A stretch of 37,337 nt of DNA, from positions 1 to 37,337 of the forward strand of contig CACAZL010000009.1 in the NCBI GenBank assembly GCA_902536925.1. Direction: 5' to 3'. The translations under genes and the position numbers were made by a program. The DNA comes from an uncultured Pelagibacteraceae bacterium (lineage in GTDB: Bacteria; Pseudomonadota; Alphaproteobacteria; Pelagibacterales; Pelagibacteraceae). Within the stretch, counting starts at the first letter, position 1, and each line of letters starts with the position of its first letter. Positions 24,525 through 34,244 of the stretch are shown here, piece after piece. The notes under the pieces are model-generated. The model was not told the DNA's origin and did not search any database. It saw only the letters and a program-made list of their open reading frames with translations.

Positions 24525-26153
24525 CTAAGTAAGTTCCTTAGCTCTTTTTCTTAATTCAAATTTTTGGATTTTACCTGTTGATGTTTTTGGAAGTTCACAG
24601 AAGTCTATTTTTTTTGGAATTTTGAACCCTGCTAGAGTTTCTCTACAAAAATCGATTAATTCTTTTTCATTTGTCTCTTTATCTGCCACTTTCTCTATAA
24701 ATGCGCATGGAACTTCTCCCCATTTCTCATCTGGTTTTGCTACTACAGCAACAATTGAAACAGCTGGGTGCTTAGAAAGTGTGTTTTCGATTTCGATAGA
24801 AGAAATATTCTCTCCACCTGAAATAATAATATCTTTCGACCTATCTTTAACCTTGATGTATCCATCTGGATAAATAACTGCCAAATCACCAGAGTGAAAC
24901 CATCCATCTTTCATAGCCTTTTCAGTGGCCTCTTTGTCTTTAAAATACCCTTTCATAACAACATTACCTTTGATCATTATCTCGCCAATGGTTTCTCCAT
25001 CCATAGGCACGGGTTTCATAGTTTCTGGATCTAAAACAACCACTCCTTCTGTGTTTGGAAATCTCACACCTTGTCTTGCTTTAATTTCATTAATTTTGTC
25101 TTCTTCAAAACCATTCCATTCATCATTCCAAGCACATTGTAAAACATGTCCATATGTTTCTGTTAAACCATAGACATGCATTACCTCAAATCCTAATGCT
25201 TTCATTTTTTTGAAAATAATACTTGGAGGTGGTGCTCCAGCAGTTAAAACATAAACTTTGTTTTTTAATTCTTTGATATCATTTTGTGATGCACCTGTTA
25301 TCATATTAAGTACAATAGGTGCACCTCCAAAATGGGTAATGTCGTGCTTTTCAATTAATTCAAATATTTTTTTTACATCAATAGCTCTTAAACAAACTGT
25401 TTTTCCATTTAACATTGGTATTGTCCACGGGTATCCCCATCCATTACAGTGGAACATTGGTACAACTGTTAAAAAATTTAATCTATTTGGCATATTCCAA
25501 GCAACAGCACTACCTGTTGACATTAAATAAGAACCTCTATGATGATAAACAACACCTTTTGGATTTCCGGTTGTTCCAGACGTATAACTTAAAGAAATTG
25601 CTTGCCATTCATCCTTTGGTTTTTTCCAAATATAATTTTCATCACCAGTGCTTAAAAATTCCTCATATTCTCTATCTCCAATTTTTTTTAACAAGGATTG
25701 GTCAGCAAAATCATCTTGAACATCAATTACGATTGGTTTTTCTTTTAAAGTTGATAAAGCCTTTTCTGCAACTGCATGCAATTGTCTATCTATTATTAAT
25801 ACTTTTGCTTCACTGTGTTCTAAAATATAAGCAACAGTTTTTGCATCAAGTCTTGAATTAATTGTATTTAAAACAGCTCCTGTCATAGGAACAGAATAAT
25901 GTGCTTCAAAAATCTCTGGAGTATTAAAGGTCATAACTGAAACTGTGTCTCCTTCAACAATACCAATTTTCTCTAGTGCACTTGCAAATTTGGTGCACCT
26001 GTTAAATACTTCAGTCCATGTGAAAGATTTTGTTTCATATACTAAAGCCTCATAATTTGGATAAATGTCTTTTGCTCTTTCTAGAAAGCTAAGCGGTGTT
26101 AACGGGACATAATTTGAAGGATTTTTATCTAAGTTCTGATTATACTTATTCAT
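24525..26153 (-). CDS. dmdB: Methylmercaptopropionate-CoA ligase DmdB (acyl-CoA synthetase)
   Basis: AMP-forming acyl-CoA ligase, 542 aa. The phosphate-binding loop is YTSGTTGNPKGV (190-201), followed by HVYGLTETYG, GWFHSGDLAVIYPDGYIKVKDR and the catalytic lysine K528 in LPKTSTGKIQKFE. The family alone does not fix the substrate. Its place between an acyl-CoA dehydrogenase (1-bp overlap) and dmdA makes methylmercaptopropionate the likely acid, giving MMPA-CoA in the second step of DMSP demethylation. Medium-chain fatty acids are an alternative, since such ligases are often broad. Confidence 0.85.
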   Translation of the reverse strand: MNKYNQNLDKNPSNYVPLTPLSFLERAKDIYPNYEALVYETKSFTWTEVFNRCTKFASALEKIGIVEGDTVSVMTFNTPEIFEAHYSVPMTGAVLNTINSRLDAKTVAYILEHSEAKVLIIDRQLHAVAEKALSTLKEKPIVIDVQDDFADQSLLKKIGDREYEEFLSTGDENYIWKKPKDEWQAISLSYTSGTTGNPKGVVYHHRGSYLMSTGSAVAWNMPNRLNFLTVVPMFHCNGWGYPWTIPMLNGKTVCLRAIDVKKIFELIEKHDITHFGGAPIVLNMITGASQNDIKELKNKVYVLTAGAPPPSIIFKKMKALGFEVMHVYGLTETYGHVLQCAWNDEWNGFEEDKINEIKARQGVRFPNTEGVVVLDPETMKPVPMDGETIGEIMIKGNVVMKGYFKDKEATEKAMKDGWFHSGDLAVIYPDGYIKVKDRSKDIIISGGENISSIEIENTLSKHPAVSIVAVVAKPDEKWGEVPCAFIEKVADKETNEKELIDFCRETLAGFKIPKKIDFCELPKTSTGKIQKFELRKRAKELT

Positions 26154-27913
26154 CAGTTAAATTTTGCGCTCATAGTATATTTACTACCAGAAATAGCAGA
26201 TTTATAATGGCTCTCAGCTCTAGGCAAAATTTTGTCAAAATAATAATTTCCTGTATTTAATTTATCTTCATAAAACTCTTTATTGTTTTCCAAATTTTCA
26301 TAGCTTTTTCTCATTGTTTTTAGCCATATAAATGAAAGACAAAAATAACCAAAAAATCTTAAATAATCGTTACATGATGCGCTTATATCGTCTTTTGGCG
26401 TATTGCCGTTAGGAGATATCCAGTCCGTGAAATCTGACAATATATTTTTTAATTCAGATATTTTTTTTACATGTTCATTTAAATTGTCTACTTTTGAACA
26501 ATTTTGAATTTCTGTATCTACATATTTCATAAAATTTTCAAAAACTTTTTTCTGACTAATTTTTCTAAATACAAAATCAATTGCCTGCACAGAATTAGTT
26601 CCTTCGTAAATAGGTGTAATTCTATTATCTCTAAATAATTGTTCTATCCCTTGGTCTTTGGTATAACCATAGCCACCAAAAACCTGAATTGCTTCATTGG
26701 TTATTTCCATACCCATATCTGTAAAAAATGACTTAATTACTGGGGTCATAAGACCTACAATATCCGATGCATCTTTTTTTACTTCCTTTGAACTATGACT
26801 TAAGCTTACATCTACCTGCTGAGCCATCCAAAAAGATAAGGATCTTTCTCCCTCAATTATAGACTTCATATTTAATAAACTTCTTCGAATATCTGCGTGC
26901 TTAATAATTAAATCTGTTTCTCCATTAGAATTATTATTTGATTTACCTTGTTTTCTCTCTTTAGAATAACTTAAAGCAGTTTGATAAGCTGTTTCAGATA
27001 GACCTAATCCTTGTATACCGACAACGATTCTTTCTAAGTTCATCATTGTAAACATAGAATTTAAGCCTTTGTTCTCTGGTCCGATCATATACCCTTTGGC
27101 ATCATCAAAACTTAATACACATGCGGGTGAACCTTTAATACCCATTTTTGATTCAATTGAAACAGTATTGACGCTGTTTCTTGGACCAATTGATCCATCA
27201 TCATTAATTTCATATTTTGGTACTAAAAATAAACTTATTCCCTTCGTTCCTTTTGGTGCGTCCTGCGTTCTTGCTAAAACAAGGTGTATAATATTTTCAG
27301 TTAAATCGTGGTCACCAGAAGTAATAAAGATTTTTTGTCCACTTATATTATAAGTACCATTTTCATTTTTAATTGCCTTTGTTTTTATTAATCCTAAATC
27401 TGTTCCACATTGAGGCTCTGTTAAACACATTGTCCCACTCCATTTACCCTCAACAATTTTAGGAAGATATGTGTTTTTGATTTCTTCAGTTGCATGACTC
27501 AAAATACAATTGTATGCACCTATACTTAATTCACTATATAATTTAAAAGATAAACTTGATGATGAAAGCATTTCATCAAAAAAAGCACTTACAGTTTTTG
27601 GCATTCCTTGACCACCATATTTTGGATCACAAGTTAAAGATACCCATCCATCTTCAATAAATTTTGAATATGCCTCTTTATAACCTGGAGGAGTTCTAAC
27701 TACTCCATTTTCATAGACACAAGGATTTTCGTCTCCAGCTTTTGCTAAAGGAAGAAGCATTTCTTCATTAATTTTTGCAGCTTCCTCTAATATATCTTTT
27801 ACTAGATCAGAAGTAACTTCTTTATATTTTTCAATTTCGTTATAATTTTTATTATCTTTTAGATGTTCAAATAAGAACATCATATCTTTCACAGGTGCAG
27901 AATAAACAGTCAT
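26153..27913 (-). CDS. dmdC: Methylmercaptopropionyl-CoA dehydrogenase DmdC (acyl-CoA dehydrogenase family)
   Basis: FAD-dependent acyl-CoA dehydrogenase, 586 aa, of the long form with a C-terminal extension. CLTEPQCGTDLG, the FAD/substrate segment KIFITSGDHD, the helical domain with QVFGGYGYTKDQGIEQLFRD, and the expected catalytic base E437 in PIYEGTNSVQ are visible. In the DMSP route it oxidises MMPA-CoA to methylthioacryloyl-CoA. The assignment rests on the long-form family plus overlap with dmdB. No dmdD hydratase gene is present in the window; other SAR11 strains are known to use a different hydratase (AcuH). It begins 32 bp after leuB. Confidence 0.85.
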   Translation of the reverse strand: MTVYSAPVKDMMFLFEHLKDNKNYNEIEKYKEVTSDLVKDILEEAAKINEEMLLPLAKAGDENPCVYENGVVRTPPGYKEAYSKFIEDGWVSLTCDPKYGGQGMPKTVSAFFDEMLSSSSLSFKLYSELSIGAYNCILSHATEEIKNTYLPKIVEGKWSGTMCLTEPQCGTDLGLIKTKAIKNENGTYNISGQKIFITSGDHDLTENIIHLVLARTQDAPKGTKGISLFLVPKYEINDDGSIGPRNSVNTVSIESKMGIKGSPACVLSFDDAKGYMIGPENKGLNSMFTMMNLERIVVGIQGLGLSETAYQTALSYSKERKQGKSNNNSNGETDLIIKHADIRRSLLNMKSIIEGERSLSFWMAQQVDVSLSHSSKEVKKDASDIVGLMTPVIKSFFTDMGMEITNEAIQVFGGYGYTKDQGIEQLFRDNRITPIYEGTNSVQAIDFVFRKISQKKVFENFMKYVDTEIQNCSKVDNLNEHVKKISELKNILSDFTDWISPNGNTPKDDISASCNDYLRFFGYFCLSFIWLKTMRKSYENLENNKEFYEDKLNTGNYYFDKILPRAESHYKSAISGSKYTMSAKFN

Positions 27914-27945
27914 AAATTTAATAGTATCAAATTAAGTTAATTTTT

Positions 27946-29055
27946 TTATTTTTGCAAATATGCAATAATCGCATCTCCCATACCAGAAGTTGAAGTTTCT
28001 TTTGTTCCTTTTGACATAATATCTTTAGTTCTTAGCCCATCATCTAGTACATTTTGCACGGCTTTTTCTAAGTCATCAGCTTCTTTATCTAAGTCAAGAG
28101 AGTACCTCAAAGCCATTGCAAAACTCAAGATAGTTGCAATTGGATTTGCTATCCCTTTTCCAGCAATATCTGGAGCGGATCCATGAACAGGCTCATACAT
28201 TGCTCTCATTTCACCATCTTTATTTTTTGCACCTAGAGAAGCTGAAGGTAATAAACCTAAAGATCCCGTCAGCATAGATGCTTCATCTGACAACATATCA
28301 CCAAACAAATTATCTGTCACAATTACATCAAATTGCTTTGGATTTCTCAAAAGTTGCATTGCACAATTATCTGCAAGCATATGATTTAACTCAACATCTT
28401 TAAATTCTTTATCGTGAAGATTTTGAACTTCCTCTTTCCATAATTGACCTGCTTCCATAACATTCGATTTTTCACAAGAAGTAACTTTATTGTTTCTCTT
28501 CTTTGCTAAATCAAATGCAACTCTAGCAACTCTTTTAATTTCTGATGAGGTATAAGTATGAGTGTTTATTCCTTTACGTTCACCATTATCAATTGGCTTG
28601 ATACCTCTCGGCTCACCAAAATAAATACCACCTGTCAATTCTCTAACAATCATTATGTCTAGACCTGATACGATTTCAGGTTTTAGCGTAGATGCCTCAA
28701 CTAATTGTTTAAAACAAATTGCAGGCCTCAAATTTGCAAATAATTTTAATTCTTTTCTTAGCTTAAGAAGAGCTCTCTCAGGTCTTTTGGAAAAATCTAA
28801 ATTATCATATTTTGGTCCACCCACAGCTCCTAAAATGACTGCTTCACATTCTAATGATTTATAAAATACTTCATCTGTAATCGGTGTTCCGTGCTTGTCG
28901 TAAGATGCTCCACCAACTAAAGCTTCTTCCATATCAAAATCGAGAGATTTATTTACATTAAACCAAGTTATAATTTTTTTAACTTCGCCAATAACCTCGG
29001 GACCAATACCATCACCTGGTAATAATAAGAATTTTCTTTTTTTGACTTTAATCAT
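27946..29055 (-). CDS. leuB: 3-isopropylmalate dehydrogenase
   Basis: NAD-dependent oxidative decarboxylase of leucine biosynthesis, converting 3-isopropylmalate to 2-oxoisocaproate. The 369-aa protein has [11 protein letters not shown] (11-21), LRPAICF, the substrate-binding [14 protein letters not shown], and the C-terminal cofactor segment [23 protein letters not shown]. Isocitrate dehydrogenase is excluded by these segments and by the leuCD neighbours. It overlaps leuD by 8 bp. Confidence 0.97.
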   Translation of the reverse strand: MIKVKKRKFLLLPGDGIGPEVIGEVKKIITWFNVNKSLDFDMEEALVGGASYDKHGTPITDEVFYKSLECEAVILGAVGGPKYDNLDFSKRPERALLKLRKELKLFANLRPAICFKQLVEASTLKPEIVSGLDIMIVRELTGGIYFGEPRGIKPIDNGERKGINTHTYTSSEIKRVARVAFDLAKKRNNKVTSCEKSNVMEAGQLWKEEVQNLHDKEFKDVELNHMLADNCAMQLLRNPKQFDVIVTDNLFGDMLSDEASMLTGSLGLLPSASLGAKNKDGEMRAMYEPVHGSAPDIAGKGIANPIATILSFAMALRYSLDLDKEADDLEKAVQNVLDDGLRTKDIMSKGTKETSTSGMGDAIIAYLQK

Positions 29056-29653
29056 TAAATATCCAAGGCTTTGCGGATTTTAATTTTTCTTCAAATGAAA
29101 TTATTTTATTAGACTTTTCCAAAGACAGTGCAATATCATCTAGTCCCTCAATTAAACATTTTTTTTTAAATTCATCTAATTCAAATTTGATTTCTTTATT
29201 TCCAAAAATTATTTTTTGATCTGGTAAATTTATTGCAATTTCTTCTTGTCTCTTAGAATATTCAGAAAGTTCTTTTATCTGTTCATCATTAACTTTAATA
29301 GGCAATATTCCATTTTTAAAACAATTATTATAAAATATATCTGCGTAACTAGTGCTAATAACGCAAGTGATACCGAAGTCTAAAAGTGCCCATGGCGCAT
29401 GTTCTCTAGATGATCCACATCCAAAATTATTCCCTGCAATTAGAATCTTAGAATTATTATATGGGGATTTATTTAAGATAAAGTCATCTACTACTTTACC
29501 TTTTTCGTCATATCTCATTTCATAAAATAAATTTTTTCCAAGTCCTGTTCTTTTTATTGTTTTTAAAAATTGCTTTGGAATAATCATATCTGTATCAATA
29601 TTTACAATTGGTAAATATGCAGGAATACTTTTTAATGTTGAGAATTTGTTCAT
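29048..29653 (-). CDS. leuD: 3-isopropylmalate dehydratase small subunit
   Basis: Swivelling-domain subunit of isopropylmalate isomerase, which interconverts 2- and 3-isopropylmalate. The 201-aa protein has the N-terminal [17 protein letters not shown] (15-31) and the signature [14 protein letters not shown] (77-90). It abuts leuC and overlaps leuB, fitting the order leuC-leuD-leuB. Confidence 0.97.
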   Translation of the reverse strand: MNKFSTLKSIPAYLPIVNIDTDMIIPKQFLKTIKRTGLGKNLFYEMRYDEKGKVVDDFILNKSPYNNSKILIAGNNFGCGSSREHAPWALLDFGITCVISTSYADIFYNNCFKNGILPIKVNDEQIKELSEYSKRQEEIAINLPDQKIIFGNKEIKFELDEFKKKCLIEGLDDIALSLEKSNKIISFEEKLKSAKPWIFND

Positions 29654-31057
29654 TTAACTATTGTATTTTCTAACGTCATCTAAATTTCCAGATATAGCAG
29701 CTGCAGCAGCCATAGCTGGGCTAACTAAATGTGTTCTTCCACCTCGTCCTTGTCTTCCTTCGAAATTTCTATTTGATGTTGATGCACATCTTTCTTCTGG
29801 CTTCAACTTATCTGCATTCATAGCTAAACACATTGAACAACCTGGCTCACGCCATTCAAATCCAGAATTTTTAAATATTACATCTAAACCTTCTTGCTCT
29901 GCTTGTTGTTTTACTAATCCTGAACCAGGAACTATCATTGCATTTACATGAGAAGCAATTTTTTTATCTTTTAAGATTTTCGCAGCTTCTCTTAGATCTT
30001 CGATTCTTCCATTTGTGCAACTTCCAATAAAAACTTTATCAATTCTAATATCTTTTATTTTAGTTTTCGGCTTTAAACCCATATATTTTAATGATCTATT
30101 AATAGAATTTTTTCTGTCTTCGTTTAGCTCATTTTCAGGATCAGGAACAATTCCATCAATATCTACTACATCCTGAGGTGAAGTTCCCCAAGTTACCATT
30201 GGTTTAATATCTTTGCCCTCAAGACTGATTTCTTTGTCAAATACTGCATCACCATCAGACTTTAATTTACTCCAATATTCTAATGCTTTGTCCCAATTTG
30301 AATTCTTTGGAGACATTGGTTTACCTTTTAAATAATTAAAAACTTTTTCATCTGGCTCTATTAATCCAGCCCTTGCTCCACCTTCAATTGTCATATTGCA
30401 AATCGTCATTCTTTGTTCGACACTTAAATTAGAAATTAAGTTTCCAGCATATTCAATTACATAACCAGTGCCACCAGCTGTACCAATTTTTCCAATTATT
30501 TGTAATATTACATCCTTTGATGTTACTCCAACAGGAAGAGAACCATTAACGTTTATTCTAAAATTTTTTGATTTTTTTTGAACTAAAGTCTGTGTTGCCA
30601 ATACATGCTCTACTTCTGAAGTTCCAATTCCAAATGCTAATGCACCGAATGCTCCGTGAGTAGCTGTGTGACTATCACCACAAACGATAATAGTTCCAGG
30701 TTGTGTGAATCCTTGTTCTGGACCAATAATATGCACTATTCCTTGTCTTTTATCATTCATTCCAAAAAGATTTATTCCAAATTCTGCACAGTTTTTTTCT
30801 AGTGTCTCAATTTGTATTTTTGAATCTTCGTCAGTAATAGGCACTGATCTATCCGTTGTTGGAACATTATGATCTGCTACTGCTAAAGTTAAGGAAGGTT
30901 GTCTAACTTTTCTATTAGAATTTCTTAAACCTTCAAATGCTTGTGGACTAGTAACTTCATGAATTAAATGTCTATCAACAAATAAAAGTGAAGTCCCATC
31001 CTCTTGTTGATGAACAAGATGATCATTCCATATTTTATCATATATAGTTTGAGGCAT
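29654..31057 (-). CDS. leuC: 3-isopropylmalate dehydratase large subunit
   Basis: Aconitase-family subunit that holds the 4Fe-4S cluster of isopropylmalate isomerase. The 467-aa protein supplies the cluster ligands C347 (GSCTNGR), C407 and C410 (GCSMCLA). [18 protein letters not shown] (28-45) and [20 protein letters not shown] (127-146) are further signatures. It starts 9 nt after rplS, linking leucine synthesis to the ribosomal-protein operon, an arrangement known in other Alphaproteobacteria. Confidence 0.97.
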   Translation of the reverse strand: MPQTIYDKIWNDHLVHQQEDGTSLLFVDRHLIHEVTSPQAFEGLRNSNRKVRQPSLTLAVADHNVPTTDRSVPITDEDSKIQIETLEKNCAEFGINLFGMNDKRQGIVHIIGPEQGFTQPGTIIVCGDSHTATHGAFGALAFGIGTSEVEHVLATQTLVQKKSKNFRINVNGSLPVGVTSKDVILQIIGKIGTAGGTGYVIEYAGNLISNLSVEQRMTICNMTIEGGARAGLIEPDEKVFNYLKGKPMSPKNSNWDKALEYWSKLKSDGDAVFDKEISLEGKDIKPMVTWGTSPQDVVDIDGIVPDPENELNEDRKNSINRSLKYMGLKPKTKIKDIRIDKVFIGSCTNGRIEDLREAAKILKDKKIASHVNAMIVPGSGLVKQQAEQEGLDVIFKNSGFEWREPGCSMCLAMNADKLKPEERCASTSNRNFEGRQGRGGRTHLVSPAMAAAAAISGNLDDVRKYNS

Positions 31058-31066
31058 TGTAAAAAA

Positions 31067-31648
31067 TTATTTTTTTACTTCAGGATTTTCTTTTTTTTCA
31101 TCAGTTTTTTTTTCTACTGATGGGGTTTCTTCTTTACTTTCTTTTTTTTCTTCTTGTTTTTTTGCTTCTACTTTTGGAGCATCTTTATTGGAATCTTGTT
31201 GGCTATCTGCTGTTTTTTGTTCTGTATCAGGCATAACATTTTCTTCTGTTACTGCGTGAATCTTAGTTTCAACATCTATACCTATTTTCTTTTTAATTTT
31301 TTCAGCAATTCTTGCAGATTTACCTGTTCTATCTCTCAAATAATATAACTTGGCTCTTCTAACTTTTCCTGACCTTACAACTTTAATTGTATCTACAATC
31401 GGACTATATAAAGCAAATGTTCTTTCCACACCCTCACCAAAAGAAATTTTTCTTACAGTAAAAGAAGAATTGATATCTCTATTTTTTTTTGCAATACACA
31501 CACCTTCAAAATATTGAATACGATCTCTTTTTCCTTCAGTTATTCTAACTCCAACTTTAACAATGTCCCCTGGGAAAAATTCTGGATGCTTTCTCTCAGA
31601 AATAATTTTTTTTACTTTAGATTGATTAATTTCTTCAATTGTCTTCAT
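31067..31648 (-). CDS. rplS: 50S ribosomal protein L19 with long charged C-terminal tail
   Basis: Large-subunit protein at the 30S interface. The L19 core covers about residues 15-118 ([42 protein letters not shown], and [19 protein letters not shown]). From about 135 to 193 a low-complexity tail rich in Lys and Glu follows, making the protein 193 aa where 115-130 aa is usual. It is 1 nt after trmD and 9 nt before leuC. Confidence 0.96.
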   Translation of the reverse strand: MKTIEEINQSKVKKIISERKHPEFFPGDIVKVGVRITEGKRDRIQYFEGVCIAKKNRDINSSFTVRKISFGEGVERTFALYSPIVDTIKVVRSGKVRRAKLYYLRDRTGKSARIAEKIKKKIGIDVETKIHAVTEENVMPDTEQKTADSQQDSNKDAPKVEAKKQEEKKESKEETPSVEKKTDEKKENPEVKK

Positions 31649-31649
31649 T

Positions 31650-32345
31650 TTAATTCTCTTTAGTCTTTTTATATAATTGCCACAAATCTGGTCTTCGGTC
31701 GCGTGTTATAGCCTCAGATTGAGATAAACGCCAGTCTTTAATTTTGGCGTGATCGCCTGATAATAGCACATCTGGAACACTTTTTTCCTCCCATATTTGA
31801 GGTTTTGTATATTGAGGATACTCTAAAAGTCCGTTTTCAAAACTTTCTTCTTTAGCTGAATTTGTATTGCCAAGAATACCAGGAATAAATCTTAAAATTG
31901 CATCAAGAATTACAAATGAAGCTCCTTCACCTCCAGATAAAACAAAGTCTCCTATACTTACTTCCTCAATATTTCTTGTTTTTAATAATCTTTCATCAAC
32001 TCCTTCAAAGTGTCCACAAATTATATTTATTGATTTTTCTTGAGATAGTTGTTTTGCTAATTGATGATTGAACAACTTACCCTTCGGACTTAGATAAATA
32101 ATCTTTTCGCCATCTTTAACATTCTTATCTATTGATTTTGCTAATACATCTGCTTTCATTAACATTCCTTCACCTCCTCCATAGGGAGTGTCATCAACAG
32201 TTTTATGTTTATCAAATGCATACTCTCTTATATCCACAGTATCTATTTTCCATTTATTCTCTGATAGTGCTTTACCAAAAATACCTTGACCTAAATAACC
32301 TGGAAAAAAATCTGGATAGAGTGTGAATATACGAGCTTCTAACAT
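31650..32345 (-). CDS. trmD: tRNA (guanine-N1)-methyltransferase TrmD
   Basis: SPOUT-class methyltransferase that makes m1G37 next to the anticodon and prevents frameshifting. The 231-aa protein has [12 protein letters not shown] (7-18), [11 protein letters not shown] (51-61), and the knotted SAM-binding segments [11 protein letters not shown] (111-121) and [10 protein letters not shown] (131-140). It overlaps rpsP by one base; rimM, which usually sits between the two, is absent here. Confidence 0.97.
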   Translation of the reverse strand: MLEARIFTLYPDFFPGYLGQGIFGKALSENKWKIDTVDIREYAFDKHKTVDDTPYGGGEGMLMKADVLAKSIDKNVKDGEKIIYLSPKGKLFNHQLAKQLSQEKSINIICGHFEGVDERLLKTRNIEEVSIGDFVLSGGEGASFVILDAILRFIPGILGNTNSAKEESFENGLLEYPQYTKPQIWEEKSVPDVLLSGDHAKIKDWRLSQSEAITRDRRPDLWQLYKKTKEN

Positions 32346-32761
32346 TATTTTTTTTCTTCTTCCTTAGGTGCTTCTGCTGGCTTAGCTTCTTCCTTAGGTG
32401 CTTCTGCTGGTTTAGATGCATCTCCTTCTGGTTTCGCTTCTCCACCTTCGTCAGCTTTTTTTCTATCTTTTTTAGGAATTGCTTTTTGAGGATTGTTTCC
32501 TTTTTCAGGCATTGGCATTATATCGTTTTCTCCCAATAACCTTGCAACTCTTGTTGTTGGCTGAGCTCCTTGACCTAACCAATATTTAATTCGCTCAGAA
32601 TCTAAGCCAATTCTTTCCTTTTTATCCTTCGGTAATAACGGATTATAAAAACCTAATTTTTCTATAAACCTTCCGTCTCTTGGAAATCTACTATCAGCCA
32701 CAACAATTTTATATACTGGCCTTTTTTTAGTACCTCCCATTGATAGTCTCATTTTTAACAT
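32345..32761 (-). CDS. rpsP: 30S ribosomal protein S16 with repetitive C-terminal tail
   Basis: Small-subunit assembly protein. The S16 core is about residues 1-85 ([49 protein letters not shown]). Beyond it a tail rich in Lys, Glu, Ala and Pro extends the protein to 138 aa, against 80-90 aa in most bacteria. The tail holds a duplicated unit [10 protein letters not shown] encoded by a 30-bp tandem repeat. The start follows a strong AGGAG site set just after the ffh stop. Confidence 0.96.
   Translation of the reverse strand: MLKMRLSMGGTKKRPVYKIVVADSRFPRDGRFIEKLGFYNPLLPKDKKERIGLDSERIKYWLGQGAQPTTRVARLLGENDIMPMPEKGNNPQKAIPKKDRKKADEGGEAKPEGDASKPAEAPKEEAKPAEAPKEEEKK
32356..32415 (-). repeat. 30-bp tandem repeat, two copies, in the rpsP tail
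   Basis: Copies at 32356-32385 and 32386-32415 match at 29 of 30 positions; the one difference is a C/T change at the 26th plus-strand base, within the final TTAG. Each copy encodes a ten-residue unit ([10 protein letters not shown]) of the S16 C-terminal tail, so a copy-number change would keep the reading frame. Confidence 0.9.
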
Positions 32762-32770
32762 TACTTATAT

Positions 32771-32775
32771 CTCCT
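32771..32775 (-). promoter_or_regulatory. Shine-Dalgarno site of rpsP
   Basis: On the minus strand this reads AGGAG, directly after the ffh stop codon and 9 nt before the rpsP ATG. It is a clear consensus site and contrasts with the absence of any such site in front of ffh. Confidence 0.75.
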
Positions 32776-34134
32776 TTATTTTAATTGATTAAATAGTTCA
32801 GGCGGGATCCCTTTATCCGCCATTCCTTTCATGTTTCCTTTAGACATTTTTTTCATCATTTCTGACATCATCTTAAATTGTTTTAACAACTTATTGATAG
32901 TGGCAATGTCTGTACCTGAGCCATTAGCAATTCTTTTTTTTCTTGATCCATTTATAATTTTAGGATTTTCTCTTTCTTGCTTTGTCATTGATAAAATAAC
33001 AGCTTCATTTTGAGTTATAATTTTTTCATCTATTCCTGATTGGTCCATTTGTGATTTAATTTTTGAAACTCCAGGGAGAAATGACATTATGCCTTCTATT
33101 CCACCCATCTTTTTCATTTGACGTAATTGAGAAAGATAATCTTCCATCGAGAATTGACCTTTTTTAAGTTTCTCTTCTGTTTTCTTTAAATTTTCTTGAT
33201 CTAAATCTTCTGAAGCTTTTTCAACTAAGGAAACGATATCTCCCATTCCCAAGATTCTATTTGCAATTCGATCAGGATGGAAAACTTCAAAATTCTCAAT
33301 TTTTTCTCCAACACCAAGAAACTTTATGGGGACCTCAGCAACATATTTCATACTCAATGCAGCTCCACCTCTTCCATCTCCATCTGCTCTTGTAAGTATA
33401 ATGCCGCTCAAATTTACTGTATTTTTAAATTCCTTTGCTACATTAGCAGCAACTTGACCTGTTAGAGAATCTGCTACCAGTATAGTTTCTGCAGGATTAA
33501 TAATAGTTTCAATTTGTTTGATTTCATTCATCATTTGAAAATCTATTTGTGTTCTTCCAGCAGTATCAAATAAAACTACTTCACAACCATTTAAATTTGC
33601 AGCACTTAAAGCTCTTCTACAAATATCAGCAGGAAGCTGACCTTCTATAATTGGCAAAGTTTCAATATTATTTTGTTCACCCAAAAGTCTCAATTGCTCT
33701 TGCGCGGCAGGTCTGTAAACGTCCAAACTAGCCATCATAACTTTTTTCTTATTAATTTTTTCTAAAAATTTAGCTAATTTTGAAGTTGTTGTAGTTTTTC
33801 CTGAACCTTGCAACCCAACTAACATGATTGGAACTGGAGGGACAGCATTAAGGGAGATTTCAGAATTCTTATCACCTAAAAAAGATACTATTTCGTCATA
33901 AACGATTTTTACAACCATATCCCCGGGAGAAGTTGATCTTATAATTTCCTGACCAAGCGCCTTAGGTTTAACTCTACCAATAAACTCCTTAACTACGTCT
34001 AAAGAAACATCGGCTTCTAATAAAGCCAACCTTATTCCTTTTAAACCCTCGTCAACTTGCTTTTCATCAAGAGATGGGGCTTTTTTTAATGAAGAAAAAA
34101 TTTCTTCAAATTTATTAGTTAAATTTTCAAACAT
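32776..34134 (-). CDS. ffh: Signal recognition particle protein Ffh
   Basis: SRP GTPase that binds signal sequences and 4.5S RNA and delivers ribosomes to FtsY. I start it at the ATG at 34134, giving 452 aa beginning MFENLTNKFEEIFSSLKK, the normal family start. An in-frame ATG at 34215 would add 27 residues encoded by the structured leader and has no family support. The N domain is about 1-95; the G domain has G1 GLQGSGKTTT (107-116), SLDVYRPAA and DTAGR (190-194). The M domain has the RNA-binding SRKKRIANGSG and a Met-rich segment MMSEMMKKMSKGNM near the C-terminus. No Shine-Dalgarno sequence is visible; only five bases separate the 3' strand of the leader stem from the ATG. Confidence 0.97.
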   Translation of the reverse strand: MFENLTNKFEEIFSSLKKAPSLDEKQVDEGLKGIRLALLEADVSLDVVKEFIGRVKPKALGQEIIRSTSPGDMVVKIVYDEIVSFLGDKNSEISLNAVPPVPIMLVGLQGSGKTTTTSKLAKFLEKINKKKVMMASLDVYRPAAQEQLRLLGEQNNIETLPIIEGQLPADICRRALSAANLNGCEVVLFDTAGRTQIDFQMMNEIKQIETIINPAETILVADSLTGQVAANVAKEFKNTVNLSGIILTRADGDGRGGAALSMKYVAEVPIKFLGVGEKIENFEVFHPDRIANRILGMGDIVSLVEKASEDLDQENLKKTEEKLKKGQFSMEDYLSQLRQMKKMGGIEGIMSFLPGVSKIKSQMDQSGIDEKIITQNEAVILSMTKQERENPKIINGSRKKRIANGSGTDIATINKLLKQFKMMSEMMKKMSKGNMKGMADKGIPPELFNQLK

Positions 34135-34138
34135 AATT

Positions 34139-34240
34139 TCGCACAGCAAGTATCGCACCAGTGGGCGAACCCTCGCTGACTGGTGTCGATCTCTTTGTTT
34201 CCAAAGACACCGCAAATTGCTGTATTTTGCGGAAGTGCGC
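34139..34240 (-). ncRNA. Structured, GC-rich 5' leader RNA of ffh with probable pseudoknot
   Basis: About 100 nt at 53% GC (54 of 101 by hand count), well above the surrounding AT-rich DNA, fold into several perfect stems on the minus strand. A closing 5-bp stem pairs 34235-34239 with 34140-34144. Stem A pairs 34226-34232 with 34210-34216 (CCGCAAA/UUUGCGG, 9-nt loop). Stem B pairs 34202-34207 with 34192-34197 around a GAAA tetraloop. Stem C pairs 34179-34185 with 34156-34162 (7 bp) and is topped by GGG-UUCG-CCC. The loop of stem A (ACAGCAA, 34217-34223) is exactly complementary to UUGCUGU at 34143-34149, a 7-bp pseudoknot. The pseudoknot and closing stem share two bases, so they compete in part. 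No terminator separates it from ffh. It lacks the 4.5S RNA core. I recall a predicted ffh leader motif in Pelagibacter; I cannot check whether this is it. Confidence 0.75.
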
Positions 34241-34244
34241 GTAA

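Noticed and set aside
34156-34185. A tRNA T-arm, from the GGGTTCGCCC segment
   Set aside because: The loop does not fit TTCRANN, and no acceptor, D or anticodon arm can be placed around it.
34135-34215. A 27-residue N-terminal extension of Ffh from an upstream in-frame ATG
   Set aside because: The extra residues are translated from the stems of the leader RNA and have no family counterpart; the ATG at 34134 gives the normal Ffh N-terminus.
34139-34240. 4.5S SRP RNA gene (ffs) next to ffh
   Set aside because: The conserved SRP core (GGAAGGAAGCAGC-type loop with its symmetric and asymmetric bulges) is absent; the only GNRA loop has a plain 6-bp stem.
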